Counted from the stretch's first letter, positions 23,906 to 37,037 are shown. The stretch: 64,000 bases of DNA from Benincasa hispida (GCF_009727055.1 NC_052353.1:45740044-45804043), one strand, 5' to 3'. Translations and numbers: made by a program. The notes: generated from the letters alone by a model not told the origin.

Positions 23906-23939
23906 GCTCTTTAGCTTTGCACCACTTGTTCCTTCTCCT

Positions 23940-25108
23940 CTGTTCCCAGCACCTCTCGGTTGGTTAACATTCTAAGAGGTCATCTGTTGCACTGCCTGGA
24001 CCCCTCGGGTTAACTAAGGGCATTCCCTCTTGAAATGACCTATTTACCCATATTGAAAGCAAACTCCACTCCCGCTATAGCATACCCCAATTGCCACAGT
24101 TCTGGCACAAGGGATTCTAGTCTATGCTGGTCACTGACTCGCCAGAATGTGCTACACCTGGTCAACTAGTTGCGCTGGCCGAGGATTGAGGTTTCTTCCT
24201 CTTAGACTTCTGCCAATCCACGCTTCTGGACCTACTCATACTTGACTGGCCTGAAGCTGGGTGTTGAAATCCCCTGTCCTTTGGCCCCACAGACATCGCC
24301 CGGTCCTTCTGCACTTGTTCATCATCCACCAAACTTTGCTCAACCCAAATAACGGTCTCCACAAGCTGGTTAAAATCCAACCAGTTAGTTGTAGAAGTTA
24401 CTGGAGTTCTAGCCTCCTTTCTCAAACCATTCTCGAATCTTCTACATCTGTCTTTTTCTTCCGCTATAATGAGAAGAGCATACTGAGATAGTTTGGTGAA
24501 TTTTTTTTCATACAAAGCCACTGTCAAAGTTCCTTGCACCAACCTAAGGAACTCATCTCTTTTTGCCTCTCGAAAAGAGCTAGGGTAATACTTTTCCTTG
24601 AAAGCCTTCCTAAATTCAGGCCACAACACAACACTTGAGTTGTTCCGTCTAGCGGATACCACATTCCACCATTTTTTTTCTCTTTTTTGCAACAGAAACA
24701 CAACCAACCCAACCTTACGGTCTTCTGGATAGTTCATCAAATTGAAACATTTCTCTATTTGGTCTAACCAAACCTTCGCTTCTGCGGGGACAGCAGTTCC
24801 CTCAAAGGCTACAGCACCAAGGGCTCTAAGTCCCTTAATGTTGTACTTGTTTTCTGGGTCAGTCTGTACCGCACTTACGCTGGCCACCAACCTTTTTGCA
24901 ATTTTGTCAAACACCCTATCTTCTAGTTAAGAATCTACTCTAGCTGAGCAATACTCGACCCTCCCTCAGACGTTGCCTTCTGATTTACAGGTTCTCTAGT
25001 CTTTCTTTTACTCACTCCTAAGTTCCTCTCGACCTCAAGTTCACGATCGATAGGGTCAGTATTCCCATCCACCGTCTGCTTGCTCCGCCTACCACCTCTT
25101 CTCAGCAT
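23940..25108 (-). pseudogene. Gypsy Gag with decayed zinc knuckle
   Basis: The ATG at 25108 opens a basic N-terminus (LRRGGRRSKQTVDG) but stops near 24930. The main frame 24914-24162 carries the capsid signature AEAKVWLDQIEKCFNLMNYP, WWNVVSARR, EFRKAFKEKYYPSSFREAKR and an SRSRSVDWQKSKRKKP basic tail. The zinc knuckle near 24020-24068 reads CFQYG-stop-IGHFKREC, so its second Cys is Tyr and a stop follows. It would form the virus-like particle; it is inactive here. The element's 5' leader and 5' LTR are cut off by the LTR at 25172. Confidence 0.88.
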
Positions 25109-25171
25109 CTTTACCTAATTGATAGTACACATATTAGGGACTCATACCACAGAGACCTAGACATATGCATG

Positions 25172-26474
25172 TGTTGAGTTTTATGTCCTAAAAACTCGCA
25201 GTTTGTAAAATGATAAACATTTTCTATAATCAATATACTTATTATTGATTTTATTAATTGTATGAAAGTCTAAATCCAATAAACTAAGACTCATGACTAT
25301 TACATGAGTACTTGAACTTTATGTGGAGACATAAGAGTAGATCAGGTTCGAGTAAATAGTCAAAATGATCTATAGTACATGAATAAGGTTGGGTACCTTA
25401 TTTTGGTAACACTATTGGATGCGGCCTACTCTGTAGTTGTTACAAAGGATTGTAAAGTGCTACATATGATGAGATCCTAATTCGTACATGTTATGACATG
25501 AGAAGTGGGGGTATCCTATGCAACGAGTTTGCATAAGATTGGACCAAGAAATAAGTCACTCTTACTTTATAACATTGTTTACTATATAAGACTGACCATT
25601 CACTTAGATGACCTAGGTAACTCGATCTTAATCCCGAGCTAATAATGAACTCTTGTTTATTTAGGATTATCCTTAGATTTGCATAGGTGAGGGTTGACTC
25701 AACAGTGCCGACTCAATAAGCCTCTCATTTCAGGGGTAAGACTTAATAGATAGTTGGAGACATAGAGTGCAAAACGGAGTTCATGCCTACCCAATTTAGG
25801 GAAAAGAGAAAGGTTGTTCTTTCTAATATTGAATCCAGGTCTTGAACAAGGGGTCCCACCCTCTCACTGAGTTGAGAGAGTTTGGTTTAATGATTGGATC
25901 AGAAACTAGTTGTTCATTAGAGGATCAGTAGGAACTTGAGGAATAAGATGTAATCGCAGCAGTAAAATAGATATTTGACCCAGCCGTTATTACGAACAAT
26001 AAGTTTTTCCATTATCCATCTTCTTTATACTCACACATTTTCCATTTCCTCTTCTTCATTAACTCCAAGCATAACTCTCTTCCTTGCATGATGGTCTGCA
26101 ATATATTGAAGAGTAGAGTGAATTTCGGGCATGCAATCAAGAGAGAATTTTAGAGAAAATTCATGCTGAAGGAAGTGTTCTTCAACAAGATTGCTACTGT
26201 GAGCAATTCTCCATAATCCCTTTATTCAAGCTTGTTTTGAGTCCCACAACTCAATCTAGAGCACCAAGAGAATAGTGGGGAAGATCTTGAGGTGGTCTGC
26301 GATAAGATTCAGAGATGATTGTAGTTGGAGATCGAGCTTTGAAGAAGCTCTACAAAGGTATGTCAGGAAACTCACTTGTTTCTGCAAGAGCATGCTTTAT
26401 ATTTTACCAAAATTAATGAATTAGACTGCTTAAATGATCCTTGTTGCTTCTGCTGTTACTAATACATCCCTACA
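25172..26474 (+). mobile_element. Copia-family LTR (plus orientation), internally shortened
   Basis: Starts TGTTGAGTTTTATGTCC and ends ACATCCCTACA. It is 1.3 kb against 1.85-1.9 kb for other copies, so about 0.5 kb is missing from the middle. It cuts the gag leader of the gypsy element at its left. A primer-binding-site relic follows at 26475. Confidence 0.75.
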
Positions 26475-26489
26475 ATTGGTAGTAGAGCT
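26475..26489 (+). promoter_or_regulatory. Primer-binding site relic (initiator Met tRNA type)
   Basis: ATTGGTAGTAGAGCT differs at two places from ATTGGTATCAGAGCT, the plant initiator-tRNA-Met primer site seen intact (reverse strand) at 37038 and 39208. It directly follows the LTR end, as expected for a plus-oriented element, but the internal DNA beyond is minus-strand copia. Confidence 0.65.
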
Positions 26490-27659
26490 TCATATAAGCA
26501 TTCAGCAGGCACTTTACGGAAATAAGGTTCCTTTTAAGTTCAGGAACAACATATACATCATTTAAAACTAGAAACCTATTCTGTAAAGATAACTGGATCC
26601 CTTCCACTGCCACAGCTGAGACGACGTGCCCAGTGCCTACTCGTATCGTCATCTCACCAGCCTCCAGCTATCTCCAGGATCTAATCCCCTGAAAAGAAGA
26701 ACAAACGTGATTAGTGGCGCCCGAATCAATTATCCAAGCAGAATCATCATTCTCCACTAAACATGTTTCTAGTACAAGTAAATCATATTTACCTTTATCT
26801 TTCTTGGGCTTAGCCTTGGTGGCCTTCCTTTCCTTCAGCTAGTGAAGACAATTCCTTTTCCAGTGTCTGTTATGATTGTAGTGGAAACATTTTCCTTTTT
26901 CAACCGGCGGCGGAAGCCTTCTTGGGGCAACAAGTGGTTGGTTAGCAGACACTTTTCCTTTGCCCTTACCACACTTCTTCTTCTTTTCCTTTGTAGAGTT
27001 AGAAGTAGAAGATGCAGACTTCGTTCCTGAGGTTGAACCTCGATGGAACGTCCTTGAGGATGAAGCAACATTTGCCTTAGCCTTTTTCCTTTCCTTACTT
27101 TTCAGTAAAGATTGGTATGTCTGCAACTCGTTGAGGAGAGTTGTAAAGGTATATTTCACTTTGTTAAGAATCACATTGCTAACAAAGTGCAGGAAGCTCT
27201 CTGGCAAAGAATGCAGGATTATGCTAACCTGACTGCCCTCATCGATAGTAGACCCATTCAACTCCACCACATTGAAGTGAAACATCATGTTAAGCACATG
27301 TTCACAAACAAAGGTGCCTTCCTCCATTTTAGAGTTGAATATATATTTCAGAGCCTCGTGCTTGAGCTGTTCAGACGGTTGTCCAAACATCCCCCGTAGG
27401 GGCTCCATGATATCACGTACTTCTTAGCCAATACGTCATTAAGACTTGCCAAGATATAGGCTCGGGCCCATGTCCATCGATCGTATGCTTCTCAAACATT
27501 TCGAGCGGCGTTGGGAGCTGGAATAGGAAGACAGACCTCCGTAAGAGCAAACATGAGATCCTCGATTATTAAAATAGTCGTGATCATATGTTTCCATGTC
27601 GAAAAATTGTCGCTAGTAAGTTTCTCGACGCTAAGCAAAGCTAACGTGGTTGTAGCCAT
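26490..27659 (-). pseudogene. Copia A Gag and protease relic
   Basis: The Gag ATG is at 27659 (minus, ATGGCTACAACCACG). After a frame break, the frame 27408-26839 reads EPLRGMFGQPSEQLKHEALK, HFNVVELNGSTIDEGSQVS and a knuckle CFHYNHNRHWKRNC, with Tyr and Arg where Cys and Gly are usual. Then comes protease with the intact active site WIIDSGATNHVC near 26720-26755, and the frame 26652-26470 with VYVVPELKRNLISVKCLL. The relic stops abruptly at the primer site of the plus LTR. RT and integrase are absent. Confidence 0.88.
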
Positions 27660-29818
27660 TTTCAAAAACCTGTTGCTGAAAAACGAACAAAAATTTATAA
27701 GATTTTGCTAAACCACATTTTAATCAATTAATTTTAGCAAAACAGTTTCAAGTATCCTAAGCATTCAAGACTTCTATTTTGCAATGATGCCCCAGCAAGG
27801 CAGGACAAACGTCATCGATGGGGCGATCAAATGCCCTTTCACTAGGATGAGACCTTCTCAACCATAAGGCAGAACCAACTCTTGGAACTAAACCTAACAG
27901 CCACCATTTATTTGGTCCAGAACTGTTAACCTTTAATAGCTCCGCATAAGTGTGAGTCTTCGCTTTCGGTGCCCGAGTCCCTCCTTAATGAGCCCACCGT
28001 AGGCTAGAAGCAGATTAGGACAAGAGACTAAGTAACCTTATCCTCTTACAGGAGATCAAATAAAGAAACGCATAAAACTGCCATCCTATAGGGGGACACT
28101 TCCAGGATGCCTCGAGGCGATGCACAGAAACTTTATTCAATCCAATGAGAGAGACCATGGGATATGTTGTCGCACTTCCCCCTCCTACTTACTATGAACA
28201 CTCTCTTCATCCACCTTAATATTTACCTACCCAAACACCATCCTTTAGGGGGACACTCCTAGGGTGCCACGAGACCAAGGGTAGATCTCACTGTATGGAC
28301 TATATGGGACGAACGTGAAAGGTTTAAATGAAGCATCATATGCCCCAAGTACTTCCCATTGAATGTTCTACCCAGGGGTTCATTAACCTAGACAATTTGG
28401 CTACTGATTTTAGTCTAAGTCATCTTTTTAAGTCCGCTCATAAACAACTTTTGTCTATGAATTAAACAAGTTCAAGTAGGCACATTTAAACGCTTTAATG
28501 GACTGTCCTTAACTTGCATGCATGCATCAAATCTATTTAATACACCTTTCTAGGTAGGTTCCCAGGTAGGGGTGTTATGTTTCCGTCAACTTAAATACCC
28601 TAGCCTAGACAGAACCTACGTTAGACAAAAAATCCCTTATAGATAGATTTGCTACACTTTAACCTTTTATTAGTCAATTTAATCCTATTAAGCTGATTAA
28701 AAGATTAAAGCCTAAGGGTTGCTAATCATATTAGGACCGTGATCTTAGGTCTATGTCATCCAAGTTTTAAACATTTTAAAAACATGAAGTAAACCTAAGT
28801 GAGCAGGCATGCCTTTCTTATTGCTTTTAGTTCTAATTTCTCTTTAACCTTTAAAAGGAAACAACTAAAACACATTGCACATAACTAGGTATTTATAATG
28901 CTTATAAAGAGACCTATGTGTCGTGCTTCATGCAATATCCGGTTATTAATATACATTACTTTTATATACAAGTGATAACCAAACAAACATGCTTTCCATA
29001 CACCCTTATACTATAATAATTATAATATAAGGATGATGCATGGAAATGCTTTTTATGCATGCATAAATATAACTCTTATATTATATGATGCATGAGCATG
29101 CTCTTATGTAATTTAAATCATGCTTCTCTAAATTATAACATTTATAATAAAGAAATGATGCATGAGCAATGCATAACCTAAGGTGGGATTTACTATATGT
29201 GCATACCATATGACATATAAAAAACAAACATCTCATGTATTAAACCAAAGATTAATGGACCGGGATGAACCTTTATAAAATCAGAATGAAAAATTCTATC
29301 TATTACATTTTTCCATTGAGCAAACCAGTTCACAGGCGAACCGAGTCTTCAATAGCCGGGCGAAGCTCTATCGTTTAGTAAACGCCTCAGGTAAATGATC
29401 GCTTAGCGCACACTAAACAATAGGGCGAAGCCTTATCGTCTAGACGATTTCTTAACACGCGAAAAGGAAAATGATTTATTGTGCGATTTACTCCGCGATC
29501 GTTTATTCAAGTACTAAGCGATGAAGCTTGCTGAGCTAAACGATCGTCTAGTGCACGCGTGCATTAAACGACTCCTGAGCATCTGATACTCAATGATCGC
29601 CTACCTCATCATCTACACGACTTGTCTAACTCTTGATCATCTTTTTCCTCAAAGAATAGCAACCCTTGCTCCGAACTTCTTCACGAACAACTCAAGACTC
29701 AAACTAACTTTGAATTACAGACTCGATTGCAATTAATTATGCCAAAAAGCGCAGGGTCCTTTACAATTAACCAAAAATGTCAAAGAATTAATCAAACCGA
29801 GGTTTCATCCTAGAAAAT
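27660..29818 (-). mobile_element. Long untranslated leader of copia A
   Basis: About 2.15 kb between gag and the LTR at 29819, without any long ORF. Blocks such as TTTTGCAATGATGC (27777), CACTCTCTTCATCCACCTTA (28200) and paired tracts like CCTATAGGGGGACACT recur in the leaders of copia B (34430-37037) and, more diverged, copia D (48560-50582). The CGATCG-word array occupies 29340-29630. The last 150 bases seen in copia B, including the primer site, are deleted here. Confidence 0.75.
29340..29630. repeat. CGATCG-word array in the copia A leader
   Basis: About ten degenerate words such as TATCGTTTAG, AATGATCGCTTAG, GCGATCGTTTAT and AACGATCGTCTAG occur at irregular spacing. The corresponding array in copia B lies at 36120-36730. 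Confidence 0.8.
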
Positions 29819-31888
29819 TTAAGGAAATCAAACACGAGATTTTCATAAGAAGCGAAATAGATCATTCCAAATTACAATCATGTATGAACATTACAAATTA
29901 CAGTCGTAAACAAAACAAATGGTTATGCATTCATTACAGAAATGATATCATGAAAATACAAATAAACAAGGAGAATGCTACGAACGTTTGTAGACTCGTC
30001 TCCATGCTCTTTGCTCACGAACGCTCGAACACAGTAACCTCGAACGCTCGAACAACAAAACCACTACACAGCATGAACATCTCAGATTCGAACTCAGTGA
30101 TCTCCTCGATCACGAACACCTCAACAACACAAATGGCCTCCACAGAACCTCAACAGTGTCGAGTTAAGTATGACACCACCAAGAAGGCTACCTTGGTATT
30201 CTCGGTGTGAGAATCCAGAGGGTGGGCTCTGTGTGGACTTGGTATGAGGTAGAAGAAGGAGGAGAAAACAATCATGTACACCATTGGGCAAGTGGGAAAT
30301 AACTGAACCTATCGTATAGGTCGATGCCCAATCGTCTAGCAAAAGCTAAGCGATCGTCTAGCAAAAGCTAAGCGATCGTTTAGCTCATCGCTTAGTACCA
30401 TGTCTGTCGCCTACAAACACTACACGATCGTTTAGCTCGCTTAAGCTATCGCTTAGTAAATCTGTATTTACTTGACAGCTTCCGTGAGATGTTTTTCTGA
30501 GAGAGAAAATCTCAAAAATTAATTTTGACAAAAAACATACTAAAATTAGGAAAACAATTTTTCTTTTATCTCACAGTTACCATGAACCACCAATAACCTC
30601 CCACTCAATTGGTTATTAGAGAAAAAGAATTAATTAACATTATTATAAATATAAATGATAACCAACTTATCATACTTTATTTATAACCTATAGTTTTAAT
30701 ATTTCATCTCATAAAACATATAAACCATAGTTCTTTTTCTATTCCATGGTACTTAATGTAAATCTCATTTACATTAATCCTCCACTAAATGTATCTCATA
30801 CATCATACCGATCATATCATATATAATCAAAATACCGCTTGTTAATTTGAACATTTCAAATCAATACCAAGAACTGATCCTAACCTTAATCCATTGAGCT
30901 ACCAAGGGGACCTTATGGACCTATAGCTCGAAGCTCCAATGATACGTGAATAACTAACTAAACTCTTTAGTCACGGGATCCACCATCCGTTAACTGCCAG
31001 GCACTCCACTAAATATTGACAGCTGAACTCTCCTTACCATAGATATATTATGTGTCCATCTTAACCAATCAGTAGTACGACAACCCTTCACAGATCGCTC
31101 GTAAAAACAGCTGGGCGAATAACCATTATGCCTCTGTAGTTACATCTAACTCCTTAAGTACCACGGATCCCTCTAATGAACATAAGTCATAGTCCTACTA
31201 TGACTGAGTCCTCTCTTCCAAAGAGAAGCTGTGGCCACTATGTTCAAGTCCTGGAATCAGCCCTTAAGGGAGCAATCTCTCTGCTTATCTCTACATCGGG
31301 AAAGGAGTGAATTCCATCTTATGGATTGAGTTCCTAGTTCCAAGATTAAACAAGTCCCAAAAAAAGTAGGCATGTTGAGTTGGCAATCTGGCCACTCTTA
31401 CCCATACTAATCAAAGGATCACCCTCAAAGGCAGGAGTTCCCAAAACACTCAGGATTGAGGTCGTGTCACCTCTAGTATCAACAGCTTTATATACAGATT
31501 CTAGTAATCTTGTGGTCCAGGTCTTATACAAACTCTTTGTATAGGACACCCTCGCTCGCACGTCTCCACATGAATGGTCAGGATCTACCATCTGTAGTCG
31601 TTTACAACACTTGCAAACCTTTAAAGAGCGGGCCATATCCATAGTGTCACCAGGATCAGGTATCCCACCTTAATCTTTATAGTACAGACTTATTTAGGTT
31701 ATCACTTAAGTCATTATCCACCTGTATATCACATATACATGCTTAAGTTCACATAAGATAACCAAGGAGCTTTGTTTATTGGATATGAGTAAATGCCCGA
31801 ATTAAATAACAATTATTTTATTCATGAAATAATGTGTATCTTTACAAAACAACGAGACTAAGGGAGAATTAGGATACCAATCCCAACA
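29819..31888 (-). mobile_element. Copia LTR shared by units A and B
   Basis: Edges (plus) TTAAGGAAATC and CCAATCCCAACA. It is about 94% similar by eye to the LTR at 37052-39080 over the first 170 bases. On its right a polypurine tract (minus ACGAGTAGGAGAT) and copia B Pol follow, so it is the 3' LTR of B. On its left is the leader of A, so it also stands where A's 5' LTR should be. Word array at 30305-30460. Confidence 0.85.
30305..30460. repeat. CGATCG-word array in copia LTR
   Basis: Includes two tandem copies of AAAGCTAAGCGATCGTCTAGC and several variants (ACACGATCGTTTAG, CATCGCTTAG). Confidence 0.85.
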
Positions 31889-32490
31889 ATCTCCTACTCG
31901 TCCTAATGACTCGAGAGACTAATGTACAATACAATATAAAAATGTACAATATACAATAAACTAAGGCATACCCTAGTATCATCTCCCACTTGCCCTGGAC
32001 AAGATGTCGCATATCCCGTAGACCCAGACTCTCCAGGTGACCCTCGAAAACTTTAGCTGTGCGGGCCTTTGTAAAGGGATCAGCAACGTTGTGCTCTGAT
32101 GAGATCTTCGTGACTATCACATCACCGCGATGCAACATCTCCCTGATCAGGTGATATTTTCGTTTGATGTGCTTACCTCGACAGTGACTCTGAGGTTCCT
32201 TTGAATTTTCAACAACCCCTTATTATCACAATAAAGCGTGATAGGCAAATCCATATTTGGAACAACTTCTAAATCTGAAAGGAATTTCCTCAGCCAAACA
32301 GCCTCCTTAACTACTTCACAAGCGGCTACGTATTCGGCTTCCATAGTGGAGTCTGCGATGCATCCTTGCTTGATGCTTCGCCACACTACAACCCCTCAAT
32401 TCAGAGTGAACACTGAACCCGATGTCGATTTGTGAGAATCTCTATCGGTCTGAAAGTCAGAGTTCGTGTATCCTGTAAGGATCAGATCCT
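31889..32490 (-). pseudogene. Copia B RNase H, with most of RT deleted
   Basis: Minus frames read LILTGYTNSDFQTDRDS (about 32475-32420), ADSTMEAEYVAACEVVKEAV, LPITLYCDNKG and, at 32138-31869, HNVADPFTKARTAKVFEG with the usual Pol end. RNase H acids (Asp of NSDFQ, Glu of MEAEY, Asp of YCDN) are visible. Immediately upstream the sequence jumps from the first RT residues (near 32520-32680) to RNase H, so the RT core with its YVDD box is deleted. Confidence 0.88.
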
Positions 32491-32499
32491 TATCTCCAT

Positions 32500-33870
32500 A
32501 CCTTTCTATCTACACCTCTCTTTCGCTTATAGATCCATTTACACCCAATAGGTCTTACCCCATCAGGTGGATCAACAAGCTCTCAGACGTTATTGATGTG
32601 TAAGACTCCATTTCTTGGTTCATGGCCTTAATCCATTCATCTTTATCAACATCCTCCATTGCTTTCTTAAAAGACAATGGATCCTCGACCCCATCATTCG
32701 TAATGACATTTTAGGCTTCAGTCAAACCCATGTAGAGATCCAGTGGGGTCGTAACCCTCCCACTACGTCCAGGCAGTCTCAACTCTTGAGCTAGTTGACT
32801 AGACGTTCCAACCTTAACAACTCTTGTTGATCTGTCGGTCTGTTCAACAACTCTTGTTGAAACCTCAGCAGTCTCAGTCTCGCTAGAGATCTCACGTAAA
32901 ATGAGCTTACTCCGTGGCTATGATCCCTCATGTGGTCTTCTTCCAAGAAGATAGCATTTGTGGAAACAAACACTTTGTTCTCACTCGGATCATAGAAGTA
33001 TCCACCTCTCGTTTCCTTGGGGTAGCCTGTAAAGAGGCAAGCCTTCGAACGCGGTTCCAAATTCTTTGAGTTAGTCGCTAGCACATGTACCGGACAGCCC
33101 CAAATCCTTAAGTGGCATAAACTACCTTTACGACCTCTCCATAAATTAAAAGGTGTTTGAAAAACACTTTTCAAGGGAACGTTGTTCAAGATATAGCATG
33201 CAGTCTCCACTGCAAAACCCTAAAACGAGTCTGGAAAATGAGCATAACTCATCATAGACCGAACCATGTCAACAAGGTTCTATTTCTCCTTTTAGATACA
33301 CCATTCTGCTGAGGTGTACCAAGGGTCGAGAGTTGGGACCCAATCTCATGTTCTATCATATAGTTCTGGAATTGGAGGTCCATATACTCTTCACCACGAT
33401 CAGATCGTAGCGTTTTTATCTTCTTACCTAACAAGTTTTCAACTTCAGTCTCATACTCCTTGAACTTGTCAAGGGCTTCAGACTTACGTTGCATTAGGTA
33501 GAGATACCTGAACCTTGAATAATCATCTAAGAAATAGATGAAATATTTATACTCACCCCGAGCTCTAACATTCATCGGACCATAGAGGCCTGAATGTACA
33601 AGCTCCAAGGCTTCCTTGGCTCTATAACCTTTTCTAGTAAAAGGTCGTTTGGGCATCTTGCCTTCTAGGCATGATTCACATACCGGTAAGGAGTTTTCTT
33701 CTAAACTCTTTAGAAGTCCACTTTTCACCAACTTCTCAATCCTATTGAGGTTGATGTGACCTAACCTTAGATGCCAAAAATGGACGTTTTCCTTAGAAGA
33801 AACCTTTGGTCTCTTAGCTATTTTTGTCGTAATGAACATTTAAATATTAAACAAGCTTTTATGACTAACG
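32500..33870 (-). pseudogene. Copia B integrase and start of RT
   Basis: The frame 33839-33252 has the pre-integrase zinc region (FWHLRLGHINLNRIEKL, CESCLEGK) and the DDE core. The first catalytic place reads VHSGLYGPMN, with Gly for Asp. The second Asp is kept in LRSDRGEEYMD. The third reads QQNGVSKRRNRTLL, with Lys for Glu. The frame 33210-32791 continues through YILNNVPLKSVFQTPFNLW, HLRIWGCPVHVLATNSKNL and LFTGYPKETRGGYFYDP. RT begins with MEDVDKDEWIKAMNQEME near 32640 and then breaks off. Confidence 0.9.
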
Positions 33871-34080
33871 ACCTTAGTACATATAAGTTATCTTCCATTG
33901 AACCAAAACCAATCTCCATTCCATTCTTGAAAATATACACTTTATTCTCAAAAAAGGAGACAATATAGCCTTGTTCAATGAGACAAGAAACTGAGACTAA
34001 GTTCCTCTTAATATGAGGAACTACAAAAACAATATCCAGTAACAGATAACGTTTCTTGTCAACAAATAACTTCAGCCTGC

Positions 34081-34341
34081 CTACAGCAACAGCTGAAACA
34101 ACTTCATCTCTCCCTGTGGCGACATTTGCCAGGAACTGAATCCTTGGTAAGAGAAACTGATATGATTGGTAGCACCTGAATCAAGGATCCAGGTAGAATC
34201 ATCATTCTCTACCAGACACGTCTCCAAGACCAATAAATCGGATTTACTGTCTTGTCTCCTCTTTTGGAAAGTAGTGGGATCGAGGTCGTTTGCCACAAAA
34301 TTCGTTTCACGCGATTCTTTCCACTATAATTAATCGGTCAT
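34081..34341 (-). pseudogene. Copia B Gag start fused to protease
   Basis: From the likely Gag ATG at 34341 only a few codons remain. The frame then reads directly into LVLETCLVENDDSTWILDSG and ATNHIS, the protease active site, which is intact. Capsid and zinc knuckle, about 800 bases in copia A, are deleted. Together with the RT deletion this makes a non-autonomous element. Confidence 0.8.
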
Positions 34342-37037
34342 ATTAAAAGCACTAAACAGAAATATTAACGAGTTGCTGAAAAGAAAAATACATTGATCTA
34401 CATTAGGTTTTAAGCGAATACCTATTGTAAAACAAAAACAACATCCAATAAGGTTTTACCAAAACTAATATGAACCTCGTGTGACATCTAGTTTTGCAAT
34501 GATGCTTCAAAGGTTTAGGACAAAATCCGCCGAAGGGAGGTCAGTTATCCCTCCTCTGAATTGAGAAGATCTCAACCAGTCATTAATACTAGAACAACTC
34601 TTGCTCCTATGACGACTAACCATCATTGATTTGGCCAAGAGATCATTAACTTACTTAACAATCTCCCGTAAGTGTGACCCGCCATTTTAGGCCCTAGAGG
34701 TCCGCCCCAAAAAGCCAATCCGGAGGGAAAAAATCTGATTGAGGCAAAACCTAAAGCAACCTATCCATTTATGGAGTTCACCTTGATCTTGACCAACTGC
34801 ACAAAACCCATCTGAAGAGGGATGCTCCGAAGGCGACAGGAGGGCGTACAAAATGATCTCACGGTGTGAACCAATGGCAGAGACCATAGGACGTGTTGAC
34901 ACACACCTTTAACCCACTTACTATAAACACTCTCTTCGTTCACCTTGATATTGACTCATGCAAACATCATCCGAAGGGGGATGCTCTTAGGGCATCATAA
35001 GGCCAAGCATGAATCTCATGGTGTGAACATACAAGGAGAAACATGAGTGGAATCATAGACATATCAAATACATCTCTTCCTCTCACTGAGTATTTTATAA
35101 CCTAGGGTTTAGCTTACTTAGAAAAAACACGGCTAAGGATTTTAACTAAGTGGCTTTTAGGTTTGCCCAAGAGTAACTTTTACCTTGGATAGTTAAACAA
35201 CTTTTGATCATCATCTATTAAACTCTTTAACGGAGTCTTTGACCAAACCATCGCATGCTTATTGAAAATCTATCTAATTCACCTTTCCAGATAGGTTTTT
35301 AGGTAGGGGTGTTACCTTTCCGTCAACTTAAGAATCCCAGCCTAGCCAGAACCCGCCTTGACAAAAGGTCCCTTATAGATAGATTTAAAACAAATTTAAT
35401 CCTTTATGCCAACCAATTTAATCCTATTAAACCAATTTTAAAAGATTAATCTAGGTTGCTAAACTCTTTAGAACCACTTGAACTTAAGTCTATCTCAATC
35501 CAATTTTAAAACCCTTTTAAAAACTTGAGTTCACCTTAAGTCCGTATGCAACTCTTTCTTATTGATTTTAGGTCTAATTTCCTTTATAACACTTATAAAC
35601 GGAAACAACCACCACAATGCGAAACTAACACATGCAATGCATTCATAACACTTATAAATAGCCTAAGTGTCATGCTCAATACATTGTCCATTCATTGCTA
35701 CTTCTCTTATATAACACTTATACAAAACAACAATGAAACAAGCAAAACATGCTTCCATTCACCCTTAGACTATAACACTTATAATAAAAGGATGATGCAT
35801 GATGATGCTCACTGCATGCAAAATATAACTCTTATATTTCATGACGCATGCACATGCTTTCATGTAATTTCTTCATGCAGTATTATAATATTTATAATAC
35901 ATAATGCATGAATAATTGCACAACCTAAGGTGGGTTTTGAACTATATGTCAAACACTTTGGCATATAAGCACCATACATCACATGTATAATAAACCAATG
36001 TTGATGAACCGGGTAAAATTGCCTTAAAATCACAAAAAAAATAAAGCTAACTATTACAAAAACAAGTAGTCTCCGGTTCAAACAGGCAAACGGGGTCTTG
36101 AATCGCTCAGGCAAAGCATCACGTCTCCAAACATCGTGTACTAAACTCCCTGCGATCGTCTACACAATAAAATAAATACTTCGTTCTATCACTTACTAAC
36201 ACTCCCAGAGCTAAACGATCGTTTAGTAATTACTACACGATTGTTTAGAAAAATCTAAACGATCATTTAGCTATCATTACACGATTGTGTACCTTTTACT
36301 AAGCAATGAAGCCTGAGGTACACGATCGTTTAGCGCGCTCCATTCAACGCCCACCTTCCGCGATCGTCTAAACGACTATGATGCCGCAAAGCACCATCGC
36401 CTAAGCGATTGCTTAGCTAGCGCCTCTGTATCGCATACGCACGATCGTATTGGTAGTAACTAAGCGATGAGGCTTGCTAACTACACCGTCGTCTAGCGCG
36501 TACCTTTTACTAAACGATGAGCATCACATGCTCCCACTACGATCGTCTACCTTCAGTGCCTATGCAATCGCACAACCAACCCTACGCGATAGAATAAACG
36601 ATTTACCATATCGCTTAGCATTAGCTAAACGATCGTTTAATAAATACTACACGATCATTTAGAAAAATCTAAACAATCGCTTAGTTAAATCCCAACGATC
36701 GTTTACCTGAGGCTACACGATACGACTAACACTTGGTCTTCTTCTTCATTGAGAATCACATCTCCATGCTTCAAAACTTCATCACGAACGACTCGACTAA
36801 CTCAAACACTTTGAATTACATACTCGATTGCAAAGTTAATTATACCCAAAAACACAGGAGCCCTTACAAATTAACACTTTGTAATTCCAGAAAGCTTTAA
36901 CAAAAGGCAATTAAACCCGAAACATTCATCAACTCAACCATAGATGCACTTAACGATTAAATAAAAATGTAGAAACCCACCGCGACTGTAAAATGAGTTC
37001 AATACAGACTTGTAATTTGGAATATCAAAAGAACCTG
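34342..37037 (-). mobile_element. Long untranslated leader of copia B
   Basis: About 2.7 kb between the primer site and gag, no long ORF. It is colinear with the leader of copia A (shared blocks near 34493, 34914 and 35290) and holds the longest CGATCG-word array at 36120-36730. Confidence 0.8.
36120..36730. repeat. Large CGATCG-word array in the copia B leader
   Basis: More than twenty words of the type TAAACGATCGTTTAG, ACACGATCGTTTAG and GCGATCGTCTA in about 600 bases, irregularly spaced at 15-40 bases. Confidence 0.85.

Noticed and set aside
20491..24914. Endogenous pararetrovirus (caulimovirid) reading of the RT-RNase H region
   Set aside because: An integrase core and a chromodomain follow RNase H and LTR-type ends are present, which fit a Tekay/Del gypsy element and not a pararetrovirus.
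29340..30460. CRISPR-like reading of the regularly recurring CGATCG words
   Set aside because: The genome is a plant's, spacing is irregular, repeats are too short and degenerate, and there are no cas genes.
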